The notes under the pieces were generated by a model that worked only from the letters and a program-made list of their open reading frames with translations, was not told the DNA's origin and did no database searches. Made by a program: the position numbers and the translations under genes. A stretch of 53,285 nt of DNA. It comes from an uncultured Eubacterium sp. (GTDB lineage Bacteria > Bacillota > Clostridia > Lachnospirales > Lachnospiraceae). Position 1 is the first letter of the stretch. The number at the start of each line of letters is the position of its first letter. Shown one piece after another: positions 31,822 to 39,009 of the stretch. The stretch spans positions 1-53,285 of the forward strand of contig CAJUHV010000022.1 of assembly GCA_910586445.1 (NCBI GenBank). The letters run 5' to 3'.

Positions 31822-32307
31822 ATGCAGGAAAATTACGAGCTAAAAACCTGGAAATCGGAAATACAGTTCAGAGAGATGTGCATAGGGGATTACAGTCAGG
31901 TACGTGCATTGTGGATGACAATACGGGGATTTGGCATACGGTCGCTGGACGACTCTAGGGAAGGCGTGGAGCGTTTTATCAGGCGCAATCCCGCTACCAG
32001 CGTTGTAGCGCTTGACCAGGGGAGGGTTGTAGGAGCCGTACTGTGCGGGCATGACGGCAGAAGGGGATGCTTTTACCATGTATGTGTCCATGAGGCTTAC
32101 CGGAAAAAAGGGATCGGAAAGGCGATGGCAGTATTTGCCATGAAGGCGCTGCAGAAGGAGCAGATTAATAAAGTGTCTTTGATAGCGTTTAAAAGCAATG
32201 AGGTAGGAAACCGGTTTTGGAGGAGTGTCGGGTGGACATTTCGGGATGATTTAAATTATTATGATTTTACATTAAATGACGCCAACATTACTGAATTTAA
32301 TCAGTGA
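31822..32307 (+). CDS. GNAT N-acetyltransferase in the arginine operon, 161 aa
   Basis: Acetyl-CoA-dependent acetyltransferase fold. Beta-strand core Val-Val-Gly-Ala-Val-Leu-Cys-Gly-His-Asp (about 67-76), the acetyl-CoA loop Arg-Lys-Lys-Gly-Ile-Gly-Lys-Ala (about 98-105) and the C-terminal Asn-Arg-Phe-Trp-Arg-Ser-Val-Gly-Trp are visible. It lies between argC and argB, where many Firmicutes have argJ. That position suggests a short-form N-acetylglutamate synthase feeding the pathway. The substrate cannot be proved from sequence; other GNAT roles remain possible. AAAGGGA lies upstream of the ATG. Confidence 0.85.
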   Translation: MQENYELKTWKSEIQFREMCIGDYSQVRALWMTIRGFGIRSLDDSREGVERFIRRNPATSVVALDQGRVVGAVLCGHDGRRGCFYHVCVHEAYRKKGIGKAMAVFAMKALQKEQINKVSLIAFKSNEVGNRFWRSVGWTFRDDLNYYDFTLNDANITEFNQ

Positions 32308-32316
32308 TTTAAGAAT

Positions 32317-32380
32317 AATGTGACAAGCTGTTAGGCGGACAAAGATAGAATGTGACAAGCCGTCAGGCGGACAAAGATAG
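32317..32380. repeat. 32-bp tandem duplication between the GNAT gene and argB
   Basis: Two copies, 32317-32348 and 32349-32380, beginning AATGTGACAAGC and ending GGCGGACAAAGATAG, differ at two positions (T to C). They sit in the 5' side of argB, directly before its ribosome site. Confidence 0.85.
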
Positions 32381-32397
32381 AAAGAAGGAACAGAAAA

Positions 32398-33297
32398 TTG
32401 GAAGAAACTATGATGGATGAGGTATTAAAAAAAGCGTCTGTGCTTGTAGAAGCGCTGCCGTACATTCAGCGGTTCAACCGTAAGATCATTGTCGTAAAAT
32501 ATGGCGGGAGTGCCATGGTGGATGATGGGTTAAAGCGCAGCGTCATAGAGGATGTGACACTGTTAAAGCTGGTCGGCTTCAAGCCGATTATCGTGCATGG
32601 AGGCGGAAAGGAAATCAGCCGCTGGGTGGAAAAGTCAGGCATGCAGCCGCAGTTTATCAATGGGCTGCGTGTAACGGATGAGCCTACAATGGAGATTGCG
32701 GAAATGGTGTTAAATAAAGTCAATAAATCGCTTGTACAGCTGGTCGAGCAGCTGGGCGTTCTGGCTGTCGGCATCAGCGGCAAAGACGGGGGCATGCTAA
32801 AGGCAGTAAAAAAATATGCCGACGGAGAAGATATCGGCTTTGTAGGTGATGTCAGTGAAGTCAATCCAAAGATTTTATATGATTTGCTGGAAAAGGACTT
32901 TCTGCCGATTGTAGCGCCGATCGGCATGGATGCACAGGGAAATACTTATAATATTAATGCAGATGATGCGGCATGTGCCATTGCAAGGGCAGTAGAGGCA
33001 GAGAAGCTGGCATTTTTAACAGATATCGAGGGTGTATACAAAGATCCACAGGATAAGTCCACGCTTATTTCGGAACTGACGATTTCAGAAGCTGACAAGC
33101 TGATTGCTGACGGATTTATCGGCGGAGGTATGCTGCCGAAATTAAATAACTGTATTGAAGCAATTCATAACGGTGTATCCAGGGTGCATATTTTAGACGG
33201 CAGGATTGCACACTGCCTGCTGCTGGAGATCTTTACAAATAAAGGAATCGGTACGGCCATATTAGGAGATAAGGAGACAAAGTTTTATCATGAATAA
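32398..33297 (+). CDS. argB: Acetylglutamate kinase, 299 aa
   Basis: Phosphorylates N-acetylglutamate. Motifs: Ile-Val-Val-Lys-Tyr-Gly-Gly-Ser-Ala-Met near 26-36, Ile-Ile-Val-His-Gly-Gly-Gly-Lys-Glu-Ile near 62-72, and the C-terminal Gly-Gly-Gly-Met-Leu-Pro-Lys with Asn-Ala-Asp-Asp-Ala-Ala upstream. The TTG at 32398 is used because AAGGAA lies about nine bases before it; ATG 32410 is the alternative but has only a weak site. Overlaps argD by 8 bases. Arginine-sensitive members carry an N-terminal extension, and this one has a short helical start of about 25 residues. Confidence 0.95.
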   Translation: MEETMMDEVLKKASVLVEALPYIQRFNRKIIVVKYGGSAMVDDGLKRSVIEDVTLLKLVGFKPIIVHGGGKEISRWVEKSGMQPQFINGLRVTDEPTMEIAEMVLNKVNKSLVQLVEQLGVLAVGISGKDGGMLKAVKKYADGEDIGFVGDVSEVNPKILYDLLEKDFLPIVAPIGMDAQGNTYNINADDAACAIARAVEAEKLAFLTDIEGVYKDPQDKSTLISELTISEADKLIADGFIGGGMLPKLNNCIEAIHNGVSRVHILDGRIAHCLLLEIFTNKGIGTAILGDKETKFYHE

Positions 33298-34483
33298 ACA
33301 AGAGTATATGAACGAGGCGCAGCAGCTGCTCGTACATACATATAATCGTTTTCCGGTAGTATTTGAGCGCGGGGACGGCGTCTATTTATATGACATACAG
33401 GGAAAGGAATATTTAGACTTTGCCTCCGGGATCGGCGTGATGGCGCTTGGCTATAACAAGAAAGAGTATAATGAGGCGTTAAAGGCACAGGCAGACAAGC
33501 TGCTTCATACATCAAATCTGTTTTATAATATACCGACCATTGAGGCTGCGAAAAAAGCGCTGAAAGCCTCCGGCATGGATCGTATATTTTTTACAAACAG
33601 CGGTGCGGAGGCGGTAGAGGGAGCCATAAAGGCTGCAAAAAAATATGCTTATACAAGGGACGGGCACGCAGGACATGAAGTAATCGCCATGCATGAGTCG
33701 TTTCACGGAAGAACGATCGGCGCGCTGTCAGTAACCGGAAATGCACATTATCAGGAACCGTTTGAGCCGTTAATGGGCGGTGTGCGTTTTGCTGCCTTAA
33801 ATGATCTGGACAGCGTAAAAGCGCAGATTACAGAGAAAACATGTGCCGTTATTTTAGAAACCATTCAGGGCGAGAGCGGCGTTCATCCGGCGGAAAAAGA
33901 ATTTTTAGAAGGCGTGCGTGCATTATGCGACGAGCATGACCTTCTGCTGATCTTAGATGAGATACAGTGCGGCATGGGGCGTACCGGGGAGATGTTTGCC
34001 TGGCAGCATTACGGCATAAAGCCGGACATTATGACGACGGCAAAGGCTCTTGGCTGCGGCGTTCCGGTCGGTGCATTTTTAATGACGCAGCATGCAGTAG
34101 AAAAATCTCTGGCACCCGGAGATCATGGCACGACCTACGGCGGAAATCCGTTTGCAGGCGCGGCAGTAAGCACGGTATTTGATTTATTTGAAAGCATGCA
34201 CATACTGGAAAATGTCCGAAAGGTTTCCATTTATCTGGAACAGAAGCTGGACGAAATAATACAAAAGTACGATGTCTTAACGAGCCGTCGGGGCATGGGG
34301 CTTATGCAGGGCATTGTTACGACAAAAAAAGCAGCAGACATTTGCGCAGAAGCATTAAAACAAGGGCTGATTTTGATTACGGCAGGCACGAATGTCATCC
34401 GGCTCCTTCCGCCTCTTGTTATTACGGAATCCGATGTTGATGAAATGATACAAAAGCTGGCTGGTGTTTTAGAACATATATAA
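33290..34483 (+). CDS. argD: Acetylornithine aminotransferase, 397 aa
   Basis: PLP enzyme converting N-acetylglutamate semialdehyde to N-acetylornithine. Key sites: Tyr-Leu-Asp-Phe-Ala-Ser-Gly-Ile-Gly-Val near 40, Thr-Asn-Ser-Gly-Ala-Glu-Ala near 103, Ile-Leu-Asp-Glu-Ile-Gln-Cys-Gly-Met-Gly-Arg-Thr-Gly near 221, and the PLP lysine in Thr-Ala-Lys-Ala-Leu-Gly (about 254). Last gene of the arginine unit, followed by a strong terminator. argF/argI is not in the window. Confidence 0.95.
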   Translation: MNKQEYMNEAQQLLVHTYNRFPVVFERGDGVYLYDIQGKEYLDFASGIGVMALGYNKKEYNEALKAQADKLLHTSNLFYNIPTIEAAKKALKASGMDRIFFTNSGAEAVEGAIKAAKKYAYTRDGHAGHEVIAMHESFHGRTIGALSVTGNAHYQEPFEPLMGGVRFAALNDLDSVKAQITEKTCAVILETIQGESGVHPAEKEFLEGVRALCDEHDLLLILDEIQCGMGRTGEMFAWQHYGIKPDIMTTAKALGCGVPVGAFLMTQHAVEKSLAPGDHGTTYGGNPFAGAAVSTVFDLFESMHILENVRKVSIYLEQKLDEIIQKYDVLTSRRGMGLMQGIVTTKKAADICAEALKQGLILITAGTNVIRLLPPLVITESDVDEMIQKLAGVLEHI

Positions 34484-34489
34484 TGTATA

Positions 34490-34539
34490 AAAATACTTTG
34501 TCTGACCAGAAATGAAAATGGCAGGCGGAGTATTTTTTT
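34490..34539 (+). terminator. Intrinsic terminator after argD
   Basis: AAAATACTTTGTCTG at 34490-34504 pairs, with several G-U pairs, with the segment ending AGTATTTT at 34521-34536, followed by further Ts. It starts 7 bases after the argD stop. Confidence 0.7.
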
Positions 34540-34594
34540 GTCCGGATTTTGAACGCGCCAATTCTGAATTATTTCTGAAAATTCGTAAATGCTA

Positions 34595-34623
34595 TTGAAA
34601 TGCTTAAATATATCCGATAAAAT
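34595..34623 (+). promoter_or_regulatory. Promoter of the comEA-TCS-comEC cluster
   Basis: TTGAAA at 34595-34600 and TAAAAT at 34618-34623 with a 17-bp spacer, about 64 bp before the chosen comEA-like start. Confidence 0.6.
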
Positions 34624-34686
34624 AAAAATAGTAGGCATTGAGGGACTCCTTTTCAATATTCAGAATGAAAGAAGAGGAGAATGCAT

Positions 34687-35439
34687 ATGAATAAATTAAA
34701 TATCAAAGCATACATGTTTTTGTTAGGGGCTGTTTTTTGTATAAGCGGCTGCGCCGGCAGCGGGAGCCGGCCAAAGATGTACCTGGAGGCAAAGACACAG
34801 GATACAGAAGAAAATGCGTATGATGCGCAGACAAAGCACGAAGGACAGGATCTGCCGCACGCCGGGAATGCAGCTTCAAAGCAGGATACCATAGAAGATG
34901 GAGATACCATAAAAGATGGAGATGCCATATTGTCAGATCAAAATGCCGAGCCAGGCACATGTTTTGTTTATGTCTGCGGCGCGGTAAAACATTCGGGAGT
35001 GTTTGAGCTGCCGCAGGGGAGCCGTGTGTATGAAGCGATCGCCCTGGCCGGCGGATTTTGTAAAAATGCTTATGAAAAGGGTATCAATCAGGCAGAAGAG
35101 ATTCAAGACGGTGATATGATCGAAGTACTGACCATGAAAGAACACAGGGAGCTGGAAAAAGATTCCAGGGATCTAACAGCCCGACAAGACAATGATAGTA
35201 AATCGCAGCCTGCCGCCGGCAGCCGGTCAGATGAACAGATTGATTTGATTGATATTAATACGGCATCAGCCGCGCAGCTGATGACATTAAACGGCATAGG
35301 CGAGGCAAAAGCCGCCAGTATTATTGCTTACCGAGAAAGCCATGGGGGTTTTGCGTCCATTGAAGAAATTATGAATGTAAGCGGAATAGGTGAAGGCGTG
35401 TATGCTAAGATTCAAGATAAAATAGAAGCAGCCGATTAG
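34687..35439 (+). CDS. comEA: ComEA-like lipoprotein with SLBB and HhH domains, 250 aa
   Basis: Extracellular DNA-binding protein of the natural transformation pathway. The signal peptide ends in a lipobox Ile-Ser-Gly-Cys (Cys near residue 20), giving a lipid anchor instead of the usual membrane helix. An acidic linker contains a 6-residue repeat (Asp-Thr-Ile-Glu-Asp-Gly type). The SLBB domain spans about 92-150 (Val-Tyr-Val-Cys-Gly-Ala-Val). The helix-hairpin-helix pair is at about 185-248 (Asp-Ile-Asn-Thr-Ala-Ser-Ala-Ala-Gln-Leu, Leu-Asn-Gly-Ile-Gly-Glu-Ala-Lys-Ala). ATG 34687 fits AGGAGA better than ATG 34681. Clusters with comEC downstream. Confidence 0.88.
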   Translation: MNKLNIKAYMFLLGAVFCISGCAGSGSRPKMYLEAKTQDTEENAYDAQTKHEGQDLPHAGNAASKQDTIEDGDTIKDGDAILSDQNAEPGTCFVYVCGAVKHSGVFELPQGSRVYEAIALAGGFCKNAYEKGINQAEEIQDGDMIEVLTMKEHRELEKDSRDLTARQDNDSKSQPAAGSRSDEQIDLIDINTASAAQLMTLNGIGEAKAASIIAYRESHGGFASIEEIMNVSGIGEGVYAKIQDKIEAAD

Positions 35440-35457
35440 GCTGCAATGGAGGTTAGC

Positions 35458-36147
35458 ATGGCAAAGAAGGTTCTGGTTGTTGACGATGAAAAGCTGATAG
35501 TAAAGGGAATCCGGTTCAGTCTGGAACAGGACGGCATGGAAGTAGATTGTGCATATGACGGCGAAGAGGCGCTGCAGAAGGCAACTGTCGGTATATATGA
35601 TATGATTCTGCTTGATTTAATGCTGCCAAAGATCGATGGCATGGAAGTGTGCCAGAGAGTCAGGGAGTTTTCAGATGTGCCAATTGTCATGCTGACAGCC
35701 AAAGGGGATGATATGGATAAGATTCTGGGTCTGGAGTTCGGCGCAGATGATTATATTACAAAACCGTTTAATATATTGGAGGTAAAGGCGAGAATCAAAG
35801 CGATTATGCGCAGAATGGGCAAGAAGAAAGTGGTAGAAGAGCGCGTGCACATGATCGAAGACGGAGACCTTAGGATGGACTGCGAAAGCCGCCGTCTGTT
35901 TATCCAGGATAAGGAGGTCAACCTGACAGGCAAGGAATTTGAGCTGCTGGAGCTGTTAGTCCGTAATCCGAATAAGGTCTACAGCCGTGAGAAGCTGCTG
36001 AATCTGGTATGGGGTGTCGATTATCCGGGAGACGTACGTACAGTGGATGTGCATGTGCGCCGTATGCGTGAAAAGATCGAGAAGAATCCGAGCGAGCCGA
36101 AATACGTCCATACAAAATGGGGGGTCGGATATTATTACCACGGCTGA
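35458..36147 (+). CDS. OmpR-family response regulator in the competence cluster, 229 aa
   Basis: Receiver domain with Asp9-Asp10 pocket, phospho-acceptor Asp53 in LLDLMLP and Lys in Tyr-Ile-Thr-Lys-Pro-Phe. The winged-helix domain (about 130-229) includes TGKEFELLELLVRNPNKVYS and TVDVHVRRMREKI. ATG 35458 follows GGAGG by five bases. It is paired with the kinase 83 bases downstream. The position between comEA and a GerM-like lipoprotein is shared with other Lachnospiraceae in my recollection; targets are unknown. Confidence 0.92.
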   Translation: MAKKVLVVDDEKLIVKGIRFSLEQDGMEVDCAYDGEEALQKATVGIYDMILLDLMLPKIDGMEVCQRVREFSDVPIVMLTAKGDDMDKILGLEFGADDYITKPFNILEVKARIKAIMRRMGKKKVVEERVHMIEDGDLRMDCESRRLFIQDKEVNLTGKEFELLELLVRNPNKVYSREKLLNLVWGVDYPGDVRTVDVHVRRMREKIEKNPSEPKYVHTKWGVGYYYHG

Positions 36148-36230
36148 TTTGTTGATGCCGGCCGGTTAGTATCAAATTGGGGCAGTAATGTTTGCGATAA
36201 AGAAATTTACCATGATTGATCGGAGTCATG

Positions 36231-37667
36231 ATGATTAGAAAAAAGAAAATCTGCGATTATTTAAAAAGCTTGAAATTCCGCCTGCTGCTTGTGCTGCTGC
36301 TGTTTGGTCTGGCACCGATGCTGTTTATGCAGTTTTTTGTAATCAGGGGCTACGAGAAACGGGCAATAAACGTAAGGATGGTAGATATCCTGTCACAGTC
36401 TAAGATATTGGCAGATCAGATTGCCTCTTATGGATATCTGGAGGATAATACAAATGAGGTAGTCAACAAACAGTTTGAGCAGCTGTCTAATATTTATGAC
36501 GGCAGAATACTGGTGATTGACCAGGCGTTTCAGATACACAAGGACACATATGATATAGACAGCGGCAAAATTATCATATCTGAGGAAGTTGTAAAATGTG
36601 TGCAGGGACAGGATGTGACAAAATATGACCCCGTCAATGGATTTATAGAGGTCGCGGTGCCTGTCCGTCAGGCGCTTGGCGAAGAAGTAATCGGCGTCAT
36701 GCTTGTGAGTGTATCTACGGATGTGACGCAGACACATATTGCATATCTGACGCAGATCGGCTTTATCGTGTCACTGACAGCGGGTGTCGTATGCATTGTA
36801 CTGGCGGTGCTTATATCCTCGCTGCTGGCGCAGCCGTTTATCCAGTTATCCAAATCCATAGATGAGATCCAGGCAGGATACGGCGAGGATGAGCTGATGA
36901 TCCATACGTATTCAGAGACGGAGCTTATCTGTGAAAGGACAAACGAGCTGTTAGACCGCATGAAGGTGCTGGATGATTCCAGGCAGGAATTCGTGTCCAA
37001 TGTCTCACATGAGCTGAAAACGCCGCTGACATCGATGAAGGTACTGGCTGATTCTTTGAATATGCAGGAAAATGTACCATTAGAGCTGTACAAAGAGTTT
37101 ATGCAGGATATTACAAACGAAATCGACCGGGAAAATAAGATTATTACTGACCTGCTGTCTTTGGTAAAAATGGATAAGGCAGCGGACAGTCTGAATATCG
37201 CTGCATTAAATATCAATGACCTGCTGGAGCTGATTTTAAAACGTCTGCGCCCGATTGCGGAAAAGCAGCATATCGAGCTGGTTATGGAGAGTTTCCGGCC
37301 GGTAACGGCAGAAGTAGATGAAGTGAAGCTGACGCTTGCGATTTCCAATCTGGTGGAAAATGCCATCAAGTATAATTCGAAAAACGGATGGGTGCATGTA
37401 TCGTTAAACGCAGACCACCAGTTTTTCTATATTAAGGTGGAAGATAACGGGATCGGGATACCAGAGGAATCACTGGACCGTATTTTTGAGCGCTTTTACC
37501 GTGTGGACAAGTCGCATTCCAAGGAAATCGGCGGCACTGGGCTCGGCCTTGCAATTACCAGGAGTGTAGTGCTTATGCACCGCGGGGCAATTAAGGCGTT
37601 TAGTACGGAAGGGGAAGGCACGATTTTTAATGTGCGCATTCCTCTGAATTATATTGGACTAACATAA
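36231..37667 (+). CDS. Sensor histidine kinase, 478 aa
   Basis: Two membrane segments (about 17-38 and 178-202) enclose an external sensor domain of about 140 residues resembling a small Cache/PAS-like fold. HAMP follows (about 203-250), then HisKA with Asn-Val-Ser-His-Glu-Leu-Lys-Thr-Pro-Leu (phospho-His near 260). The ATPase domain has Asn-Leu-Val-Glu-Asn-Ala-Ile-Lys-Tyr-Asn, Val-Glu-Asp-Asn-Gly-Ile-Gly-Ile and Gly-Gly-Thr-Gly-Leu-Gly-Leu-Ala. Overall the layout is PhoR/WalK-like. ATG 36231 is selected because GGAG is five bases upstream; ATG 36228 is nearly equivalent. Partner of the regulator upstream. Confidence 0.9.
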   Translation: MIRKKKICDYLKSLKFRLLLVLLLFGLAPMLFMQFFVIRGYEKRAINVRMVDILSQSKILADQIASYGYLEDNTNEVVNKQFEQLSNIYDGRILVIDQAFQIHKDTYDIDSGKIIISEEVVKCVQGQDVTKYDPVNGFIEVAVPVRQALGEEVIGVMLVSVSTDVTQTHIAYLTQIGFIVSLTAGVVCIVLAVLISSLLAQPFIQLSKSIDEIQAGYGEDELMIHTYSETELICERTNELLDRMKVLDDSRQEFVSNVSHELKTPLTSMKVLADSLNMQENVPLELYKEFMQDITNEIDRENKIITDLLSLVKMDKAADSLNIAALNINDLLELILKRLRPIAEKQHIELVMESFRPVTAEVDEVKLTLAISNLVENAIKYNSKNGWVHVSLNADHQFFYIKVEDNGIGIPEESLDRIFERFYRVDKSHSKEIGGTGLGLAITRSVVLMHRGAIKAFSTEGEGTIFNVRIPLNYIGLT

Positions 37668-37718
37668 ATGCAGTTTTCGTGAAGGAATGATATTGTCGGT
37701 ATGAAGAAAGGCAGAGAA

Positions 37719-38759
37719 ATGAAAAAGGCAGTAGTCATTGGCAGATGCTTCGCATGCCTGGCAGCGGCCATGCTGTCTGTACAGGGCTGCGGCACAAAGC
37801 AGGAAGAATATGAATATCATATCAGCTATGTGGATAACGAGCAGACGCAGACGGTGCAGGTAGGCTATGTGCCGGAAAGTGCATCCGTAGACGGCCTGAT
37901 TCGTGAATTTTTAGAACAGCTCGCGACAGATACGGATACGGTAGACTATGTAAAGGCAATCCCGGAAGGCGTCAGCATCCGGTCATGGGAAGTGGAGCAG
38001 GACTGTCTGAATCTGGATTTTGACACAGAATATGATAAGCTTGATTCTATAACAGAAATACTCTGCCGACTGGCTGTCGTCAAGACAATGACCCAGATTG
38101 AAGGGATTGAAAGCGTGAGCTTTACCGTAGCAGGAAAGCCGCTGGTAGACAGCTTAGGCGTTGCAGTGGGGGGGATGACCATAGATTCTTTTGTGGAAAA
38201 TCCCGGAGAGCAGATCAATTCCTTCCAGCATGCCGCGATCGATCTGTATTTTTCGAATGAATCAGGCGACGGTTTAATAAAAGAACGGCAGGAAGTCTAT
38301 TATAACAGCAATATTTCAATGGAAAAACTCGTAATGGAGCATTTGATGATAGGCCCGAAAGGGAAAAAGGCGCGTAAGACGATCCCGGATGAGACAAAGC
38401 TGATCAATGTTGCTGTCGTGGACGGCTCCTGCTATGTAAATCTGGATGAAAATTTTAAAAATCATAATTATGAGATTCAGGAGGCGGTCGTGATTTACTC
38501 GATTGTAAACTCGCTGGCATCGCTTGGAAATATTGAGCGTGTACAGATCTCAATAAACGGAGATACAAGCGGCATTTACAGGGACGAGTACGAATTGTCA
38601 GAAATGTACCGCCCGGATTATCATTTTGTTGATTTTGAAATGAATTCTTCGGATGAAGCGGATGATAAAGACAAAGAAGGACAGGAAGATAAAAATAACA
38701 AGGATGAAAATCAGACGAACAAAGAGAATGTAGACGAAAGCAGCACAGCCAGTCATTGA
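37719..38759 (+). CDS. GerMN-domain lipoprotein, 346 aa
   Basis: Predicted lipoprotein: signal helix at about 3-20 ending Ser-Val-Gln-Gly-Cys. Two tandem GerMN (sporulation/germination) domains follow, at about 45-150 and 185-300, each with a Ser/Thr-Val-Asp-Gly-Leu-Ile type start and Leu-Asp-Phe-Asp or Val-Asn-Leu-Asp-Glu core. The last 35 residues are a charged Asp/Glu/Lys/Asn tail. ATG 37719 follows GAAAGG by seven bases. It lies between the kinase and comEC. The family is known from GerM of B. subtilis, involved in sporulation and germination. Confidence 0.85.
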   Translation: MKKAVVIGRCFACLAAAMLSVQGCGTKQEEYEYHISYVDNEQTQTVQVGYVPESASVDGLIREFLEQLATDTDTVDYVKAIPEGVSIRSWEVEQDCLNLDFDTEYDKLDSITEILCRLAVVKTMTQIEGIESVSFTVAGKPLVDSLGVAVGGMTIDSFVENPGEQINSFQHAAIDLYFSNESGDGLIKERQEVYYNSNISMEKLVMEHLMIGPKGKKARKTIPDETKLINVAVVDGSCYVNLDENFKNHNYEIQEAVVIYSIVNSLASLGNIERVQISINGDTSGIYRDEYELSEMYRPDYHFVDFEMNSSDEADDKDKEGQEDKNNKDENQTNKENVDESSTASH

Positions 38760-38973
38760 TCAGAAAAAAACAAATAAAAATGCAGGCAGCAGGTATTACA
38801 AATAAAAAGCAATGCTCCAAAATACAAGCAGCAGGTATTATAAATAACAAGAAACAAACATTACGAATAAAAAGTAACACAAACAATAAGCATTACAAAA
38901 ACAAGTAATACCAATAAGAAAATAATACAGCGAAAAGATAATATAATTACAAAATAATATCAATAGAGAGATC
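38760..38973. other. A-rich, T-poor spacer with short repeats
   Basis: The 210-bp gap before comEC is unusually A-rich on the plus strand. GCAGCAGGTATTA occurs twice (38786 and 38828, offset 42), with related AATAA/ACAA units. No open frame, hairpin terminator or clear promoter is visible. Read from the minus strand it is T-rich. Confidence 0.5.
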
Positions 38974-39009
38974 ATGCAGCAGACCGCTGCAGAAAGGAGT
39001 CATAGACAG

